64,000 nt of DNA from CALFUK01 sp964450495 (GTDB taxonomy: Bacteria > Bacteroidota > Bacteroidia > Chitinophagales > Saprospiraceae). The notes under the pieces are model-generated. The model saw only the letters and a list, made by a program, of their open reading frames with translations, did not search any database and was not told where the DNA came from. Shown one piece after another: positions 17,529-28,600 of this stretch. The DNA lies in contig CAYVFU010000009.1 in NCBI GenBank assembly GCA_964450495.1, positions 1 through 64,000 of the forward strand, read 5' to 3'. The position numbers and the translations under genes are program-made. Each line of letters starts with the position of its first letter. Within the stretch, counting starts at the first letter, position 1.

Positions 17529-17759
17529 ATGTTTATTGAAACAATTACGCCAAGAGAAAAAGAAATACTAACCTTAATTGCAAAGGAACTTACAGCTAAA
17601 GAAATTGCTGTTCAATTATTTATCAGCTTAGAAACAGTCAAAACACATAGAAGTAATCTATTGTCTAAAATGGACGCTAGAAACACAGCCGGTTTGATAG
17701 TGAAATCAATCAAATATCGAATACTCCCTTTGGCAGAATTTGGATTCAGTTTACAATAA
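17529..17759 (+). CDS. Solo LuxR-type HTH protein
   Basis: A 76-residue protein that is almost only a GerE/LuxR helix-turn-helix: TPREKEILTLIAKELTAKEIA, then the recognition helix SLETVKTHRSNLLSKMDARNTAGLI. No receiver or ligand domain is present. It precedes the ECF sigma factor gene by 160 bases in the same direction and may control it or the secreted proteases. A second solo HTH of similar size (34108-34317) precedes an S74 protein; both share the sequence RNTAGLI at the end of the HTH. Confidence 0.8.
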   Translation: MFIETITPREKEILTLIAKELTAKEIAVQLFISLETVKTHRSNLLSKMDARNTAGLIVKSIKYRILPLAEFGFSLQ

Positions 17760-17919
17760 AGATCTGCTAAATTTTATCATCTATATCGTTTCAAGTAGGC
17801 ATTTTTACTTTGTTCCTTTACATTATACTACTTTATGATTTACTTATTTGAATCTGAATGAACGTACTTATAAAACACTAATTATGTATATTGTTCTTGT
17901 TCTATTACTAGCAATCGTT

Positions 17920-18480
17920 ATGATGAATGAACATGAATTGTTTGAGCAGATAAAAAGTAATAATCGCAATGCGCTTAGTCAATTTTATGCCCAGCAAAAA
18001 GATAGTTTTATTTCATGGGCACGCACTAGGTTTGATGTTGACGATGATACCATCACAGATGTTTATCAAGACTCAATTGTTACTTTATACCACAATATTG
18101 TTCAAGGTAAAATTACCGCCTTTGATGTCTCTCCAGGCGCTTACCTTTTTGGTATTGCTAGAAATCTGATGTTGAAAAAAGTACAATCCAATAAGAGATT
18201 GGTTTTAGTAGAGGATACTACGGATTATATGGAAGGTACATTGGATTATAATATTTATGATAGGATAGATGAAGAGCATAAGAAATATGAATTGCGCCAA
18301 GCGATTGCAAAATTAAAAGACTCATGTCAACAAATATTAAAAATGTACTATTTCCAAAAATTTAGTACGGAGTCTATTATGAATCGGCTTAATTATTCAA
18401 ATACAAATGTTGTAAAGTCAAGAAAGAATCAATGTATGAAAACGCTAAAGTCAATTTTATTAGTGTCTAAATCTAAATGA
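17920..18480 (+). CDS. ECF-type RNA polymerase sigma factor
   Basis: A sigma-70 family protein of about 186 residues from the paired ATGs at 17920/17923. An upstream ATG at 17848 would add a hydrophobic stretch that does not fit a sigma factor. Region 2 runs from LFEQIKSNNRNALSQFY through ITDVYQDSIVTLYHNI and GAYLFGIARNLMLKKV; region 4 is LKDSCQQILKMYYFQKFSTESIMNRLNYSNTNVVKSRKNQC. The next gene begins one base after its stop and encodes a membrane protein with a cytoplasmic N-terminal part, a probable anti-sigma factor. The group convergently overlaps an exported TPR-CHAT protein gene. Confidence 0.82.
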   Translation: MMNEHELFEQIKSNNRNALSQFYAQQKDSFISWARTRFDVDDDTITDVYQDSIVTLYHNIVQGKITAFDVSPGAYLFGIARNLMLKKVQSNKRLVLVEDTTDYMEGTLDYNIYDRIDEEHKKYELRQAIAKLKDSCQQILKMYYFQKFSTESIMNRLNYSNTNVVKSRKNQCMKTLKSILLVSKSK

Positions 18481-18481
18481 T

Positions 18482-19297
18482 ATGAGCGCTTCAGATTACC
18501 ACATAGAGCTTTTTGATCAATTTCTAGAAGGTGTTTTATCGGAGAAAGAGCACGAAAATTTCCTATATAGAATTGAAAAAGACTCAGAATTTAAAAAGTC
18601 TTTCGAACTGCACAAACAGATTATCAATTCTTTCGAAGAGGATGGTAATAAAGACTTAAAGAACTTTCTTGTAGGATTGGAAAATGAAAATATAATTGAT
18701 AATCCAACTACTATACAACAGCCAGATAGTACTGCCAAGAAGTTAGTAAATAATCCTACAGCAAAGGTATTTAAGCTTAATAGAATGATCCCAGCAATTG
18801 CTGCTGGGTTAGTGCTTCTCTTTGGAGCACTTTTCTTATTTAATAGTGGCAATATTGAGACTGACCTATTTGGTCAATATTATTCAAGTTATCCAAATGA
18901 TTTGACAAGAATAGAACGATCAGAAAACATCATGACTCCCATAGAAAAGACGATGCTATCTTATTCAAAAAAGGAGTATCGTGCCTTTACTAATCAAGTA
19001 GATAATTTAATTTCGACATCTGAATCTATAGATCTTAAAAACGAGTTGTTGTATTTCAAAGGTATAGCTCTAATGGAAACGAATCAATTTCAAGAAGCAA
19101 TTACAATTTTAGATAAACTTTCTAAAGGGAGTGAGTTTGAATATAGTCCTCAAGTAAATTGGTATTTGGCATTGTGTCATTTAAAAGAAGGTGATTCTGC
19201 GAAAGCAAAGAGTTTGCTCCAAAATTTTAAGGGCGACTACAAAAATCAAGAAATAAAAAATTTACTGTTTTCGCTTGAAAAAGAAAACAGTGAATAG
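18482..19297 (+). CDS. Membrane protein with C-terminal TPRs, candidate anti-sigma factor
   Basis: A 271-residue protein. Residues 1-95 are charged and cytoplasmic, with the opening FDQFLEGVLSEKEHENFLYRI similar to zinc-free anti-sigma N-termini. One membrane segment (MIPAIAAGLVLLFGALFLF, about 101-119) is followed by a periplasmic part with TPR-like helices (ELLYFKGIALMETNQFQEAITILDKL and NWYLALCHLKEGDSAKAKSLLQNF). It is one base from the sigma gene, so co-translation is likely. Its last 36 bases overlap the 3' end of the opposing TPR-CHAT gene. The likely role is to hold the sigma factor and sense a periplasmic partner through the TPRs; this is inference. Confidence 0.72.
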   Translation: MSASDYHIELFDQFLEGVLSEKEHENFLYRIEKDSEFKKSFELHKQIINSFEEDGNKDLKNFLVGLENENIIDNPTTIQQPDSTAKKLVNNPTAKVFKLNRMIPAIAAGLVLLFGALFLFNSGNIETDLFGQYYSSYPNDLTRIERSENIMTPIEKTMLSYSKKEYRAFTNQVDNLISTSESIDLKNELLYFKGIALMETNQFQEAITILDKLSKGSEFEYSPQVNWYLALCHLKEGDSAKAKSLLQNFKGDYKNQEIKNLLFSLEKENSE

Positions 19298-22150
19298 ACT
19301 TAGTGATAAAATAATTACTCCAAAAAAAAGTCCATTTTTAAATCCAGTTCTAGCCTGTTTCCCCAATTGGCCACCATCCCCAATTAGTGTGAAGGCTGCC
19401 CAATAGTAGGGTTGTGAAGTTGTAGCAAAATGCTTTTTTGTTTCCCAAAGTGATTCTCCTCTGTCTAGGCCATCTTCGATATTTTCGTAAAACTTCTTGG
19501 AGAATTGGCTAGTGAACTGATCGTCTATTCGCCATAAACTTGATATGATGCTTTTTGCACCTGTTGCAGCCCAGGCTCGAGCTAAGCTCATGACTCCCTC
19601 ACCTTTGTAAACTTTTCCAATTCCAGTTTCACAGGCACTTAAAAAAATAAGCTCAGCATTACTCTTTAGTGTGAATAATTCGTTTGAGCTTAATTTACTA
19701 TCCACATCATCTTCCTGAAACGCGATGAATGAATGACCTGGTATAGAGTCGTCAATTATGGCATGTGTGGATAAATGTAAAATTTGATATTCAGAAAACT
19801 TATCTAAGAATGATTGTTTATTGGCATACTCTTTTTGTAGCAAATCAGTATTTGTAATTTCTGCTATGGATTCAATTTCTTCTTCATTAAATGGTAGGTC
19901 GGACAATTGTTCGGAATGCTCAAATGATGGTGCCAAAGCGAGGAGGTACTTGGAGTAGTTAGATTCGTTGTCTTGACTCATAAAGTCATGTAAAGTCATA
20001 GAATAGGCATAATTAATCATGACTGATTCAATTAGGTATTTGTTTGTACCTGGTGAAGTAAGTACATCAAATGGCAAGTAGGACAGTAATCTGTCTGGAA
20101 CAATAAGTAACCTTTCTTTATTTTTTAATTTATTACCGAGGGGTACAATTAGTGATGTATATAATTTCTGTGCTACTATGGACATTGAGTCTTCCTTTAT
20201 CTTCCTTTCTTCAAAGGAGTATTTAATTTTGTCTACTGTCCCATCTATTAATTGTCTAAGGGTAATAATATTTTCTTGTACATATTCATAATTGCCCTCA
20301 GTTTTTTCAATTGCGATGTCTGTTTTGTCAATGGCTATTAGGTAGCTGTGATCAGTGGTAAAAAAATAACTAATGATAAGTTCGCTACTGTCGGTTATGC
20401 TATTTTGTGCATCGATAAGACTAATGGTTTCGAAATTATTTAGCATTGAAGAGTAAGCCGGAAATTGAGATTTTAGATCGTCAGTAAGTTGTTGTAATTC
20501 TATATCTTTCTTTATGAGTAAGTCTGAAGAGGCTGCACTAGTATCTTCTTTTAACTTTAAGATTTCTTGTTGTAGAGCTGTCATCTTTTTAAGTAAAGCT
20601 TCTTCAATTTCTACTTCAATAATTGCTCTTCGCTGATTTAATTCTTCTGAAAGAACCAAGGCTTTTGATTTTTCGACTAGCTCAAAACATTTAGCCAAAT
20701 AGTTCTCGTTGTTTGTCTTATTATACAATTCATGAAATACAGTGAACGCGTGTTCGTAAAAGGACCGACTATCAGAGGACAATAGTAATTTTGACTCTTG
20801 ATTATTGATGTCTAAACGCAATCTCGATAATCCAGATTCCAACCTTTCAAACAATTCTTCATAGCGATATAACTCGTCAATCTTGTTGGATCTTTTATAT
20901 TTGTCCCAATACATAGTAATTTGCGGACTTAACATATGAATATACAGAGGTAGTCCACCAACGATACGATTGATAGATTGACTAGCATTGAGATAAGTAA
21001 AGGAGGTATTAAAATTTTGTTCTGCTTTGGTAAACTCTTTTTTAGCCTTATGAATTTTTGCATTGACAAAATAGAAATTGCTAATCGTAGTTGAGTCTTT
21101 AATCTGAGGAATCAATTTACCTGCTAACTTAGAATATTCACTAGCTTTGGCTACATCATTAGTCTCAACATATAAATCACTCAAGTTTAAGTAATTTCTA
21201 CACAGCTTAAATTGGTCTTCTAAAATATCTCGATTAATTTTTATTGATTTTACATAATATGTAGCTGATTCAACTGGCATGTTCATATTTTCATAATTAA
21301 TTGCAAGGTTATTGTAGCAATTTGCCAATGCACTATAGACGTCATTGTCTTTTGGGTTTATTGAAGACAGGATATTTTCAGCTTTTTTATTTACATGTAT
21401 GACTTGATCAAATGCTTCAATTTCTGTGTAATATTCAAATAGGTCTACACTATATAATTCTGCAATGGCAACCTTATCGTCAGGGAATAATTCTTCGCCT
21501 AACTTTACGAGTGGTTGTAGGTATAGCCAAGCTTCATCTGGGTCGTCAACTTGTAAAAGGGCATAAGACAGGAAACTATATGTTTGATACAGCATCACTT
21601 TGTCCTGCTGCTTTGCAGTAAAATGCTTGCTGACAGATTCCTTCATGGACTCTATTGCTGCGGTAAAGTTATTTGCTTCAAAATGTGCAAGTCCCAGATT
21701 TTTTAGAGATTTGACGACTCTCAAATCAGATTCTCCATGTGCAGCTATTCTTGTTGAGACTGCATCTGTGTAGGCTTCAATGGCTTTTGGATATTCGCTT
21801 AATCTATAATGGTAGACACCTTTCTTATGGTAATATTCACCAAGCTTTTGTAGTGCTGTATCGTTTATAGGATATTGGTTTAAATTCCACTCGACAGCAT
21901 CTAAAATTTTGCTTGCTGAGCCTTGATCTCGCAACGAAATAAAGTTTGAGAATAATTGCAACCAGCGAACAGTTGTTTTCGCAGAAGGCTCATTAATATC
22001 CAAATATTGTTCAAGTAGTCGGTTAGCATTCAGCCAATCACCTTCCCCTTCATAAATCGAAATAGAATCAACCACCGCCTGTTGGCTTGTTCCAACCATT
22101 GGGAAACAAAAACAAACATTAAATAAAATAAATAGTAAAAATTTATTCAC
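19262..22150 (-). CDS. Exported TPR-CHAT caspase-like protease
   Basis: A 962-residue protein. Order: signal peptide (MNKFLLFILFNVCFCFPMVGTS); a long array of TPR helices (for example AIEAYTDAVSTRIAAHGESDLRV is one repeat) to about residue 520; a coiled-coil near 520-570; a CHAT domain from about 620 with the caspase-type dyad HLSTHA (about 795) and LSACETG (about 840), and ATGAKSIISSLWRI; then one C-terminal membrane segment (GLFFGVIILSLSLFTVFFF) and a basic tail. The protease would be anchored by its C-terminus and face the periplasm, unlike cytoplasmic CHAT effectors such as the gRAMP-associated TPR-CHAT. Converges on the sigma/TPR pair with a 36-base overlap. Confidence 0.85.
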   Translation of the reverse strand: MNKFLLFILFNVCFCFPMVGTSQQAVVDSISIYEGEGDWLNANRLLEQYLDINEPSAKTTVRWLQLFSNFISLRDQGSASKILDAVEWNLNQYPINDTALQKLGEYYHKKGVYHYRLSEYPKAIEAYTDAVSTRIAAHGESDLRVVKSLKNLGLAHFEANNFTAAIESMKESVSKHFTAKQQDKVMLYQTYSFLSYALLQVDDPDEAWLYLQPLVKLGEELFPDDKVAIAELYSVDLFEYYTEIEAFDQVIHVNKKAENILSSINPKDNDVYSALANCYNNLAINYENMNMPVESATYYVKSIKINRDILEDQFKLCRNYLNLSDLYVETNDVAKASEYSKLAGKLIPQIKDSTTISNFYFVNAKIHKAKKEFTKAEQNFNTSFTYLNASQSINRIVGGLPLYIHMLSPQITMYWDKYKRSNKIDELYRYEELFERLESGLSRLRLDINNQESKLLLSSDSRSFYEHAFTVFHELYNKTNNENYLAKCFELVEKSKALVLSEELNQRRAIIEVEIEEALLKKMTALQQEILKLKEDTSAASSDLLIKKDIELQQLTDDLKSQFPAYSSMLNNFETISLIDAQNSITDSSELIISYFFTTDHSYLIAIDKTDIAIEKTEGNYEYVQENIITLRQLIDGTVDKIKYSFEERKIKEDSMSIVAQKLYTSLIVPLGNKLKNKERLLIVPDRLLSYLPFDVLTSPGTNKYLIESVMINYAYSMTLHDFMSQDNESNYSKYLLALAPSFEHSEQLSDLPFNEEEIESIAEITNTDLLQKEYANKQSFLDKFSEYQILHLSTHAIIDDSIPGHSFIAFQEDDVDSKLSSNELFTLKSNAELIFLSACETGIGKVYKGEGVMSLARAWAATGAKSIISSLWRIDDQFTSQFSKKFYENIEDGLDRGESLWETKKHFATTSQPYYWAAFTLIGDGGQLGKQARTGFKNGLFFGVIILSLSLFTVFFFKRKQ

Positions 22151-22188
22151 GCATTGTATGTATACATTCTAAAGTACTACATATTTTA

Positions 22189-25100
22189 TCAAGGTGCAGG
22201 AACTGAAGCAGAGCAATTTTCAATTGTTGCAAGAAATGTAGCTCCTAACTCTACCTCAAATCCGCCATCTAAGTCTATATATTGAGCAGCATGATAATTT
22301 GATTCTAAAGGAGATGGTACAATACCTGTTGAGCTAATGGATAAATCTGTTGCAATAAGCGTATCCTGAGTATGTGTATCAGTGTACACAACTGGAGGTC
22401 CTCCGCAAAGAGTTATTGCTTTATTATAAGCACAATCTAAAGCGGCAGCATGGTTTAGTACACCTCCGCTTGCTACTACAGAAGCTAAAGAAGAGTAGAC
22501 GTCAACTGAACTAAGAATACAATCTTTAACATCAGTCGATGATAGAGCAGGGTATTTTGCTCTGATTTCCGCAGCTGTTTTTGTGACAAGTGGTGCAGAA
22601 AAAGAGGTTCCGGATTCTATTTTAGTCATGGTGTTAATATCCATAACTTCTACGGACCCATTCGCCAATAAGTCAACATTTAAGTTACCATAATTTGAAA
22701 ATGGACTTAAGCTAGGCGTTCCTCCTTCCAACTGAAAAGATCCAACTGTAATGATATTTGCGAAGTTGGCATTTGCTGGATATTTTGAAAATACATCAAT
22801 GTTTTTTTCTCTGTTTCCTGCAGATGTGACGACCAAGACATCTCGTTGTCTAGCATAATTTAGAGCATCTTCTAATGTCTTAGGAATGGGGCCATCCAAC
22901 AGGAAACCCCAACTTAAATTCATGACATCAGCCCCATTGTTGGCTGCATAGTAGATTGCACAAATGGCTTTGAATAAAGTACCGTTGTCTGATTCAAAGA
23001 ATTTAAGATTCATCAAGTCCATGTTTACGTTTTGATTAAAGTCATTCACAGCAACACCAGCGACACTCGTCCCGTGACCTTGTGCATCAACTACATTTCC
23101 AATTTGGTTTAAAAAGTCGTAACCAGAATTGTCATTCAAATAGCAATTGGCACCATCCGGACTGGCTGGGTTATTCCAAGTGGCGTTATTTAGGTGCGGA
23201 TTATTTTGATCAAAACCTGAATCGATGATAGCCACATTGACTTGTGGATCATTTACTTGAGGATTATAAGGCAGACCTAAGGGCACAAAACCAGCCTGAT
23301 TTGCACACTGTCCTTCGATTGATTCTTCTGTAACGATAACTTGAAAAAATCCTCCATTCGGACCAGGTACATAGACCAAAGAAGTGACAATGTTTTGAGA
23401 ATGACAAGTTTGATCTTCCAGTAAGAAATTATAATCAGTTCCATCAACGTCTGCTTTATTTCGTGCTGTCAGTTTAGTACATTCTAGCTCAACGGGTGTG
23501 GATGCTCTCCAAAGTTGTATTGAAGGATCTGTACATTCACATTCGTCAATAAGAGTAGCACCTTCTGCTATTAAGTCATTTGTAATAGTTTGAATCTGAG
23601 CAGCTGATAAGCCAGCTTCATACTGAACGATAAATTCATTCGCCGTTCTGTTTTCAACAATATCTTCACAAATAATCCAATCGGCAGTATCAGTAGGTAG
23701 TTGCATGAGATTTAGCGCAACATTCTGAGGAAAGAGATCAAATTTGTCAAAAATTCGGAAGTAAATATCATCTCCTGGCGTCAATTCAGCAATAGGAAAT
23801 TGATGAGGATAAGCAAATAGTGAATCACATTTTTCGAAAGTCAGTGTTCCACACGTACCAGTATATACTTCCACCATCGGATTCATGAAAGTATAATCAG
23901 GAATCATTTGAAGCATCAATGCTCCACTGGCCGGAACAGTTGATTTCGTCCATATATCACGTGCATCTGATTGACCTAGAAATGGCGTACAACCTACATA
24001 TGGTTCTGCACTCGGAGTAGCTGTTTCCAGCGAAAAGATAGTAAAGTCAGTAGGACAATCATTTGCGTCTAGTGGCAACTCATACGCACCAGCACACTCA
24101 TCTTGATTGACACAGCTTGAAAATGAAGACGTGTTGCCATTCGAATCAGTTACTGAGGCTAATATATTTCCAGTGATTGTCGTTGGACCAAATGACCACA
24201 TGCCAAGGTTGTTGACAACTGCAGACCCGAGATATGTTTGGGGTTGGCACACTGTACAATTAGACTGATCGTAAAATAATTCAACAGTAGAATTTGGAGG
24301 CCCTGTACCACTAATGGAACTTCCTGTAGATTGGATTATTGGTGGAGCTATATTGTTATTTCCATTATTAAATACGGCACCATTAACATTACAGAAGATC
24401 GAATTTTGTGAAATGGTATTTTGTATGAACGGAGGGTCATAAATGGTGATGCCAAAGGAGAAATTGTCAGAAATCGAATTGCTAAAATCTGAAGATCCAC
24501 CAACGACATTGTCAGAACCGTCAAGGACGATTCCAACTACATTGAGCCAAATATCATTACCATAAATTTCAACGTTATTTGTTACCCAGATTCCCATTTG
24601 TGTATGACCTCTAAATGTGTTCCCACGATTTTGAGTTTTTGATCCACCAATGATAATGTTGCTTGTATTTTGCCCTTCTACATAAACACCTGCACTGTTG
24701 CTGCTAAAGCTATCTCCAAACACATTACTCTGTATCATTACATCTGATAAATTATCAGTTGCTCCTCTTACTCCAAATCCATTGTCAAAAAATGAATTAC
24801 CTTTTCCTGGGCCACCTATTGTAATATCGGATTGTACATTAGTAGTGTCAATTAAAATGGCAGTCGAAAAATCAACAAACCTTAACCCAAAAACTGAGAT
24901 GTTGTTTCCTTGGACATGAAGACCATTAAAAAAAGTAGAACCTACAATTTCTATGATTCCATTATACCAATTAGGTTGTGTGGTTGCATCTATAGTGATA
25001 TTATTATTAAATAAGTTTGGCAATTCACTTTGCAAATTAATCGTTTGTTGTCCAGCTCCAGCAATATTGAACGCGATAAGACCTGGTGAGTTATTGGCTT

Positions 25101-25296
25101 CAATGATGGCTTCTCGTAGACTGCAATGCACTTGATCACAAGATCCTATTACAGCATCATCCGTAGTATTTACAATGTACACTTGTGCAATAGTTGATGA
25201 ACTAAAATACAATACGAAAATCAGTGTAACTAGCTTTTGCAATATGTCAACTTTAGGTTTTTGATTTTTTGGCTTATAGTTTTCTATTGAGATCAT
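22189..25296 (-). CDS. Secreted subtilisin-like protease with beta-helix N-domain and C-terminal stack module
   Basis: A 1035-residue exported protein. After the signal (ending SSSTIAQ) there is a CSLREAI-type start (VNTTDDAV ... CSLREAIIEANNSPG) and a parallel beta-helix with short asparagine- and glycine-rich rungs to about residue 315. Two linker domains follow, then an S8 domain: Asp692 in VAIIDSG, His741 in GHGTSVAG, Asn828 in TSAGN and Ser898 in GTSFSAP. The end module has LESNYHAAQYIDLDGGFEVELGATFLATIENC. An inhibitor-like segment (residues about 560-600, VQYEAGLSAAQIQTI) could be a propeptide. Divergent from the giant metalloprotease gene, with which it shares the beta-helix module. 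Confidence 0.88.
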   Translation of the reverse strand: MISIENYKPKNQKPKVDILQKLVTLIFVLYFSSSTIAQVYIVNTTDDAVIGSCDQVHCSLREAIIEANNSPGLIAFNIAGAGQQTINLQSELPNLFNNNITIDATTQPNWYNGIIEIVGSTFFNGLHVQGNNISVFGLRFVDFSTAILIDTTNVQSDITIGGPGKGNSFFDNGFGVRGATDNLSDVMIQSNVFGDSFSSNSAGVYVEGQNTSNIIIGGSKTQNRGNTFRGHTQMGIWVTNNVEIYGNDIWLNVVGIVLDGSDNVVGGSSDFSNSISDNFSFGITIYDPPFIQNTISQNSIFCNVNGAVFNNGNNNIAPPIIQSTGSSISGTGPPNSTVELFYDQSNCTVCQPQTYLGSAVVNNLGMWSFGPTTITGNILASVTDSNGNTSSFSSCVNQDECAGAYELPLDANDCPTDFTIFSLETATPSAEPYVGCTPFLGQSDARDIWTKSTVPASGALMLQMIPDYTFMNPMVEVYTGTCGTLTFEKCDSLFAYPHQFPIAELTPGDDIYFRIFDKFDLFPQNVALNLMQLPTDTADWIICEDIVENRTANEFIVQYEAGLSAAQIQTITNDLIAEGATLIDECECTDPSIQLWRASTPVELECTKLTARNKADVDGTDYNFLLEDQTCHSQNIVTSLVYVPGPNGGFFQVIVTEESIEGQCANQAGFVPLGLPYNPQVNDPQVNVAIIDSGFDQNNPHLNNATWNNPASPDGANCYLNDNSGYDFLNQIGNVVDAQGHGTSVAGVAVNDFNQNVNMDLMNLKFFESDNGTLFKAICAIYYAANNGADVMNLSWGFLLDGPIPKTLEDALNYARQRDVLVVTSAGNREKNIDVFSKYPANANFANIITVGSFQLEGGTPSLSPFSNYGNLNVDLLANGSVEVMDINTMTKIESGTSFSAPLVTKTAAEIRAKYPALSSTDVKDCILSSVDVYSSLASVVASGGVLNHAAALDCAYNKAITLCGGPPVVYTDTHTQDTLIATDLSISSTGIVPSPLESNYHAAQYIDLDGGFEVELGATFLATIENCSASVPAP

Positions 25297-25670
25297 TCGC
25301 GGATATTTATTTGTAAGGAAATTGACGAATAAGGTAAAACGTCTAACTTAAATTATCTTTCAAGCCCGTTTTGGTATCCTTTTAATTAGATAACATTGTA
25401 CACAAATCTACTAACATTCTAAATGTCATAAATCCCCATTTAGGGTGAAGTTTCAAATATTATGATCAAATGAATAGTTCACAACTCCAAAAAGAGCATT
25501 CACATATTTGTATCGGCGGTTCACACATTTGTTAAGTATTGGAAAAAAATTCTACTTAGATTGAAGGACAACTTCTAATTTTTAGAAAGTGCCAGCACCC
25601 GATTTACCTTTTACAGATTGCAAGAACTTTAGAGTAGTGACTAAGATTATTAGTCTAAATTTTTTTGATC
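25297..25670. other. Divergent intergenic region between two secreted-protease genes
   Basis: 374 bases with no reading frame of note. Two near-identical 12-base direct repeats, TTCACATATTTG (25499-25510) and TTCACACATTTG (25520-25531), lie 21 bp apart, about two helical turns, and might be regulator sites for one of the divergent genes. No TAnnTTTG box with a good spacing was found. Confidence 0.35.
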
Positions 25671-28600
25671 ATGCTTAAAATTATAGCGAAAATGACTCCA
25701 TCAATACGAAAAAATCAAACATCTATCTCTTTGTTGATTATCTTACTTTTACTGGTATTTGGAAATGGAATTCAAGCACAGCAATTATGGACAATTGAAT
25801 CTACAAAGCAAGTCAGTTCGCAGAAATCAAATGCTTACAGTTATGCGGAACAACATCTCAGTATAGGTGCGTCATATAAATTGGCAAGACTGAATACGTC
25901 ATCTTTCCATGCTTTACAAGCGAATTTTAATTCTAAAAAATCAAAGTCTGTCATTCTGCCTTTACCACTGCCTGATGGTACTATTGAAATATTCCAACTC
26001 ACAGAGTCTTCAAATATGCATCCAGATTTGCAAGCAAAATTTCCGGAAATAAAATCTTACAAAGGGGTTTCCTTAAGTGATGCTAGTACTACAGTGAGTG
26101 TTAGTTTTAACCATGTGGGTATTGACGCTTATATCCGAAAAGCTGATGATGAAGTGATTAGAATTACTCACGGTGATTTTAAAGGAGAAAAAGAACACAT
26201 CATTTTCTATCAATCAGATATTAAAGGAGAAGATCATGTCTGTGGTGTCATAAAAGAGATTACTGAGCCAGAAAAACTTTTGGCAAATAATCATAAATTT
26301 TATTATTTCACTTGTGAACTAATCACATTTGATCTTGCTTTTGCAATTACACCAGGACTAGCCAATCTCTTGACAGATGCAAATGGAAATGGGCTAGTTG
26401 ATGAATCTTTGGCACTTATAAATAATAAGGTGACAATGCTAAATGAAAATTTTGGCAGAGAGTTAAGTGTTCATTTTCAATTGGTAGCTAATAATGATCA
26501 ATTGATGTTCACAGATTTATCAGATAATCCTTATACCGAGACTGGTTCGGATCCGACTTTAGCTCTGTTAGCTGAAAATCAAGAAATCATTGATGATGTT
26601 ATTGGAGAAAATAATTATGACGTAGGCCACCTTCTATGGACTGGTTTGGCAGGAGCTCCTGGAGGTCGTGCAGCCCTTGGCGTTGTTTGTGATGATGAAA
26701 ATAAAGCAAGAGCTGTCAGTAATACAAATGATGGGACAGTGTTGCATGAGTTTGGACACCAGTTTGATGCGGAACATACCTTTGGGTTAGGATGCGATGA
26801 AGACAACATTAATTCTACTACCGCTCATGAAGTTGGTTGTGGAAGCACAATTATGTCTTACGGTTCTAATCGATTTTTAAATTTCCATGCTTCTTCATTG
26901 TCTCGGATGTATTATTTTCTTTACACATTAGGCAGTGGCTGCAAATCAAATAGTGTAGATGTTAATGATAGACCGTTGATTTATGAATCTGAAGAAGTTT
27001 ACGTTCCGATTTCAACGCCATACATTCTCTATACGGAAGCGTGGAGTAATGATGGTGATGAGGACCTTACTTACAGCTGGGATCAGATTGATGCCAGAGC
27101 AGGCTTTATACCAAGTAAAGCTCCTTCCAAATTAAATCAACGATATGTCCCTGAAATATGGCAAAAAGAAGATGTCGCCGTTTTTAATGAAGAGGTGCCA
27201 TCGTCAAATAAGGAGGTTGATATTTTTAAAACTGTCAGAGACAATAATCCAGCTGGTGGTTGTATGGACATCAAATGGCAAAGATTTAATTTTGACGATA
27301 GAGGTGGACCATTTAGAATAACGAGTGCAGGCCCATCCACTTGGTTGCCTTTTCAAAATTATACCATCACTTGGGATGTGGCTAATACGGATGGACATCC
27401 CTTTAATGTAAATTTCCTGGAAGTCTGGTTAGCTTTCGATGGTAGGAATTTTAATCATTATGTAGGTGACGTCTCCAATGATGGCTCTGCTAGTATCTAT
27501 ATAAATCCGTGCTTTCCAAACACGACTAAATTACGTGTCATGTTAAGAGCAAAAAATAGTACCTTTTATGATTTCAATGATTACAACATCACTTTCAATT
27601 CATCGAGTCTAACAGTCAATCGATTAGATGATTTTGGTAGTGGGTCTTTGCGATCAGCAATTGAGTGTGCGAACGTAATAGGTGGTAAACAACTTATAAA
27701 TATAGATCCAAGTGTGAATGGGACACTAACATTATCGTCACTTCTACCTGATATTGAAGAGCCTGTAAGAATTGATGGTCAAAACGCAAATCTTGTCATT
27801 GATGCTAATGGCTTTGCAACTGGACTTGTCGTTGAAGGATTAGCTTTTCCAGGGCATAATTGGGCTAGCCAAATTTATGGTCTGACAATAGAAAATTTTA
27901 CTCAACATGGAATTCGAGTCAATTCAAGTAATAAAAATTGGATTGGTGCAGGTGGTGTATATGCAAATACGATTTATAATGATTTTGGGGGCACCGGTAT
28001 TTACTTGAATAATTCGGATCAGAATAGAGTGTTTTCAAACAGTATTACAAATCGAGGTTCAGCAGCTTATGGGATTTCCATAAACAATAGTTTTCTAGAC
28101 TCTATGTATTATAATGAAATCACTGGTTACGATTATGGTATTTCAGTAGGTAATGGATCTTATTTTCATAAAATAAAAGATAACGCCGTCTCATGCAGTA
28201 ATAATAGAAGTATACGTTTGGATGGGAATGCAAATCTCAATATTGCTGCACCAACAATCACTGATATTACAACCACACATGTGACGGGTACAGGTACTGC
28301 TCATTTAACAGTAGAAATTTACATCAGCGATTCTTGTAATGGTATTGGTTGCGATGGTTATAATTACATCGGCTCAGCGCAAATTGATGGTTCTGGTAAT
28401 TGGTCCGTAGATCGGAGTGATTTAGATTCCTTTAGCGGATGTACAACCTTAGTAGCAAAAATCTCTGATATATTAGGAGATACGTCTGAATTTTCAGCTT
28501 GTTTTACCAACGGGTATTGCGTGACAAATACCAACGACAGTGGACCAGGATCTCTTAGAGCAGCTTTGCTTGCAGTTAATAATGATCCCACTGACAAACA

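Noticed and set aside
17848..17920. Upstream start giving the sigma factor a hydrophobic N-terminus
   Set aside because: The added residues form a membrane-like stretch that no sigma factor has; paired ATGs at 17920/17923 start a normal region 2.
25441..25445. AGGGTGA-like string shared with 14821-14827 upstream of another secreted protease
   Set aside because: Too short to separate from chance.
17453..25611. Shared 13-mer CGATTTACCTTTT before the LuxR HTH gene and before the giant protease gene
   Set aside because: Dozens of 13-base matches are expected by chance in a 64-kb AT-rich window, and the surrounding bases differ.
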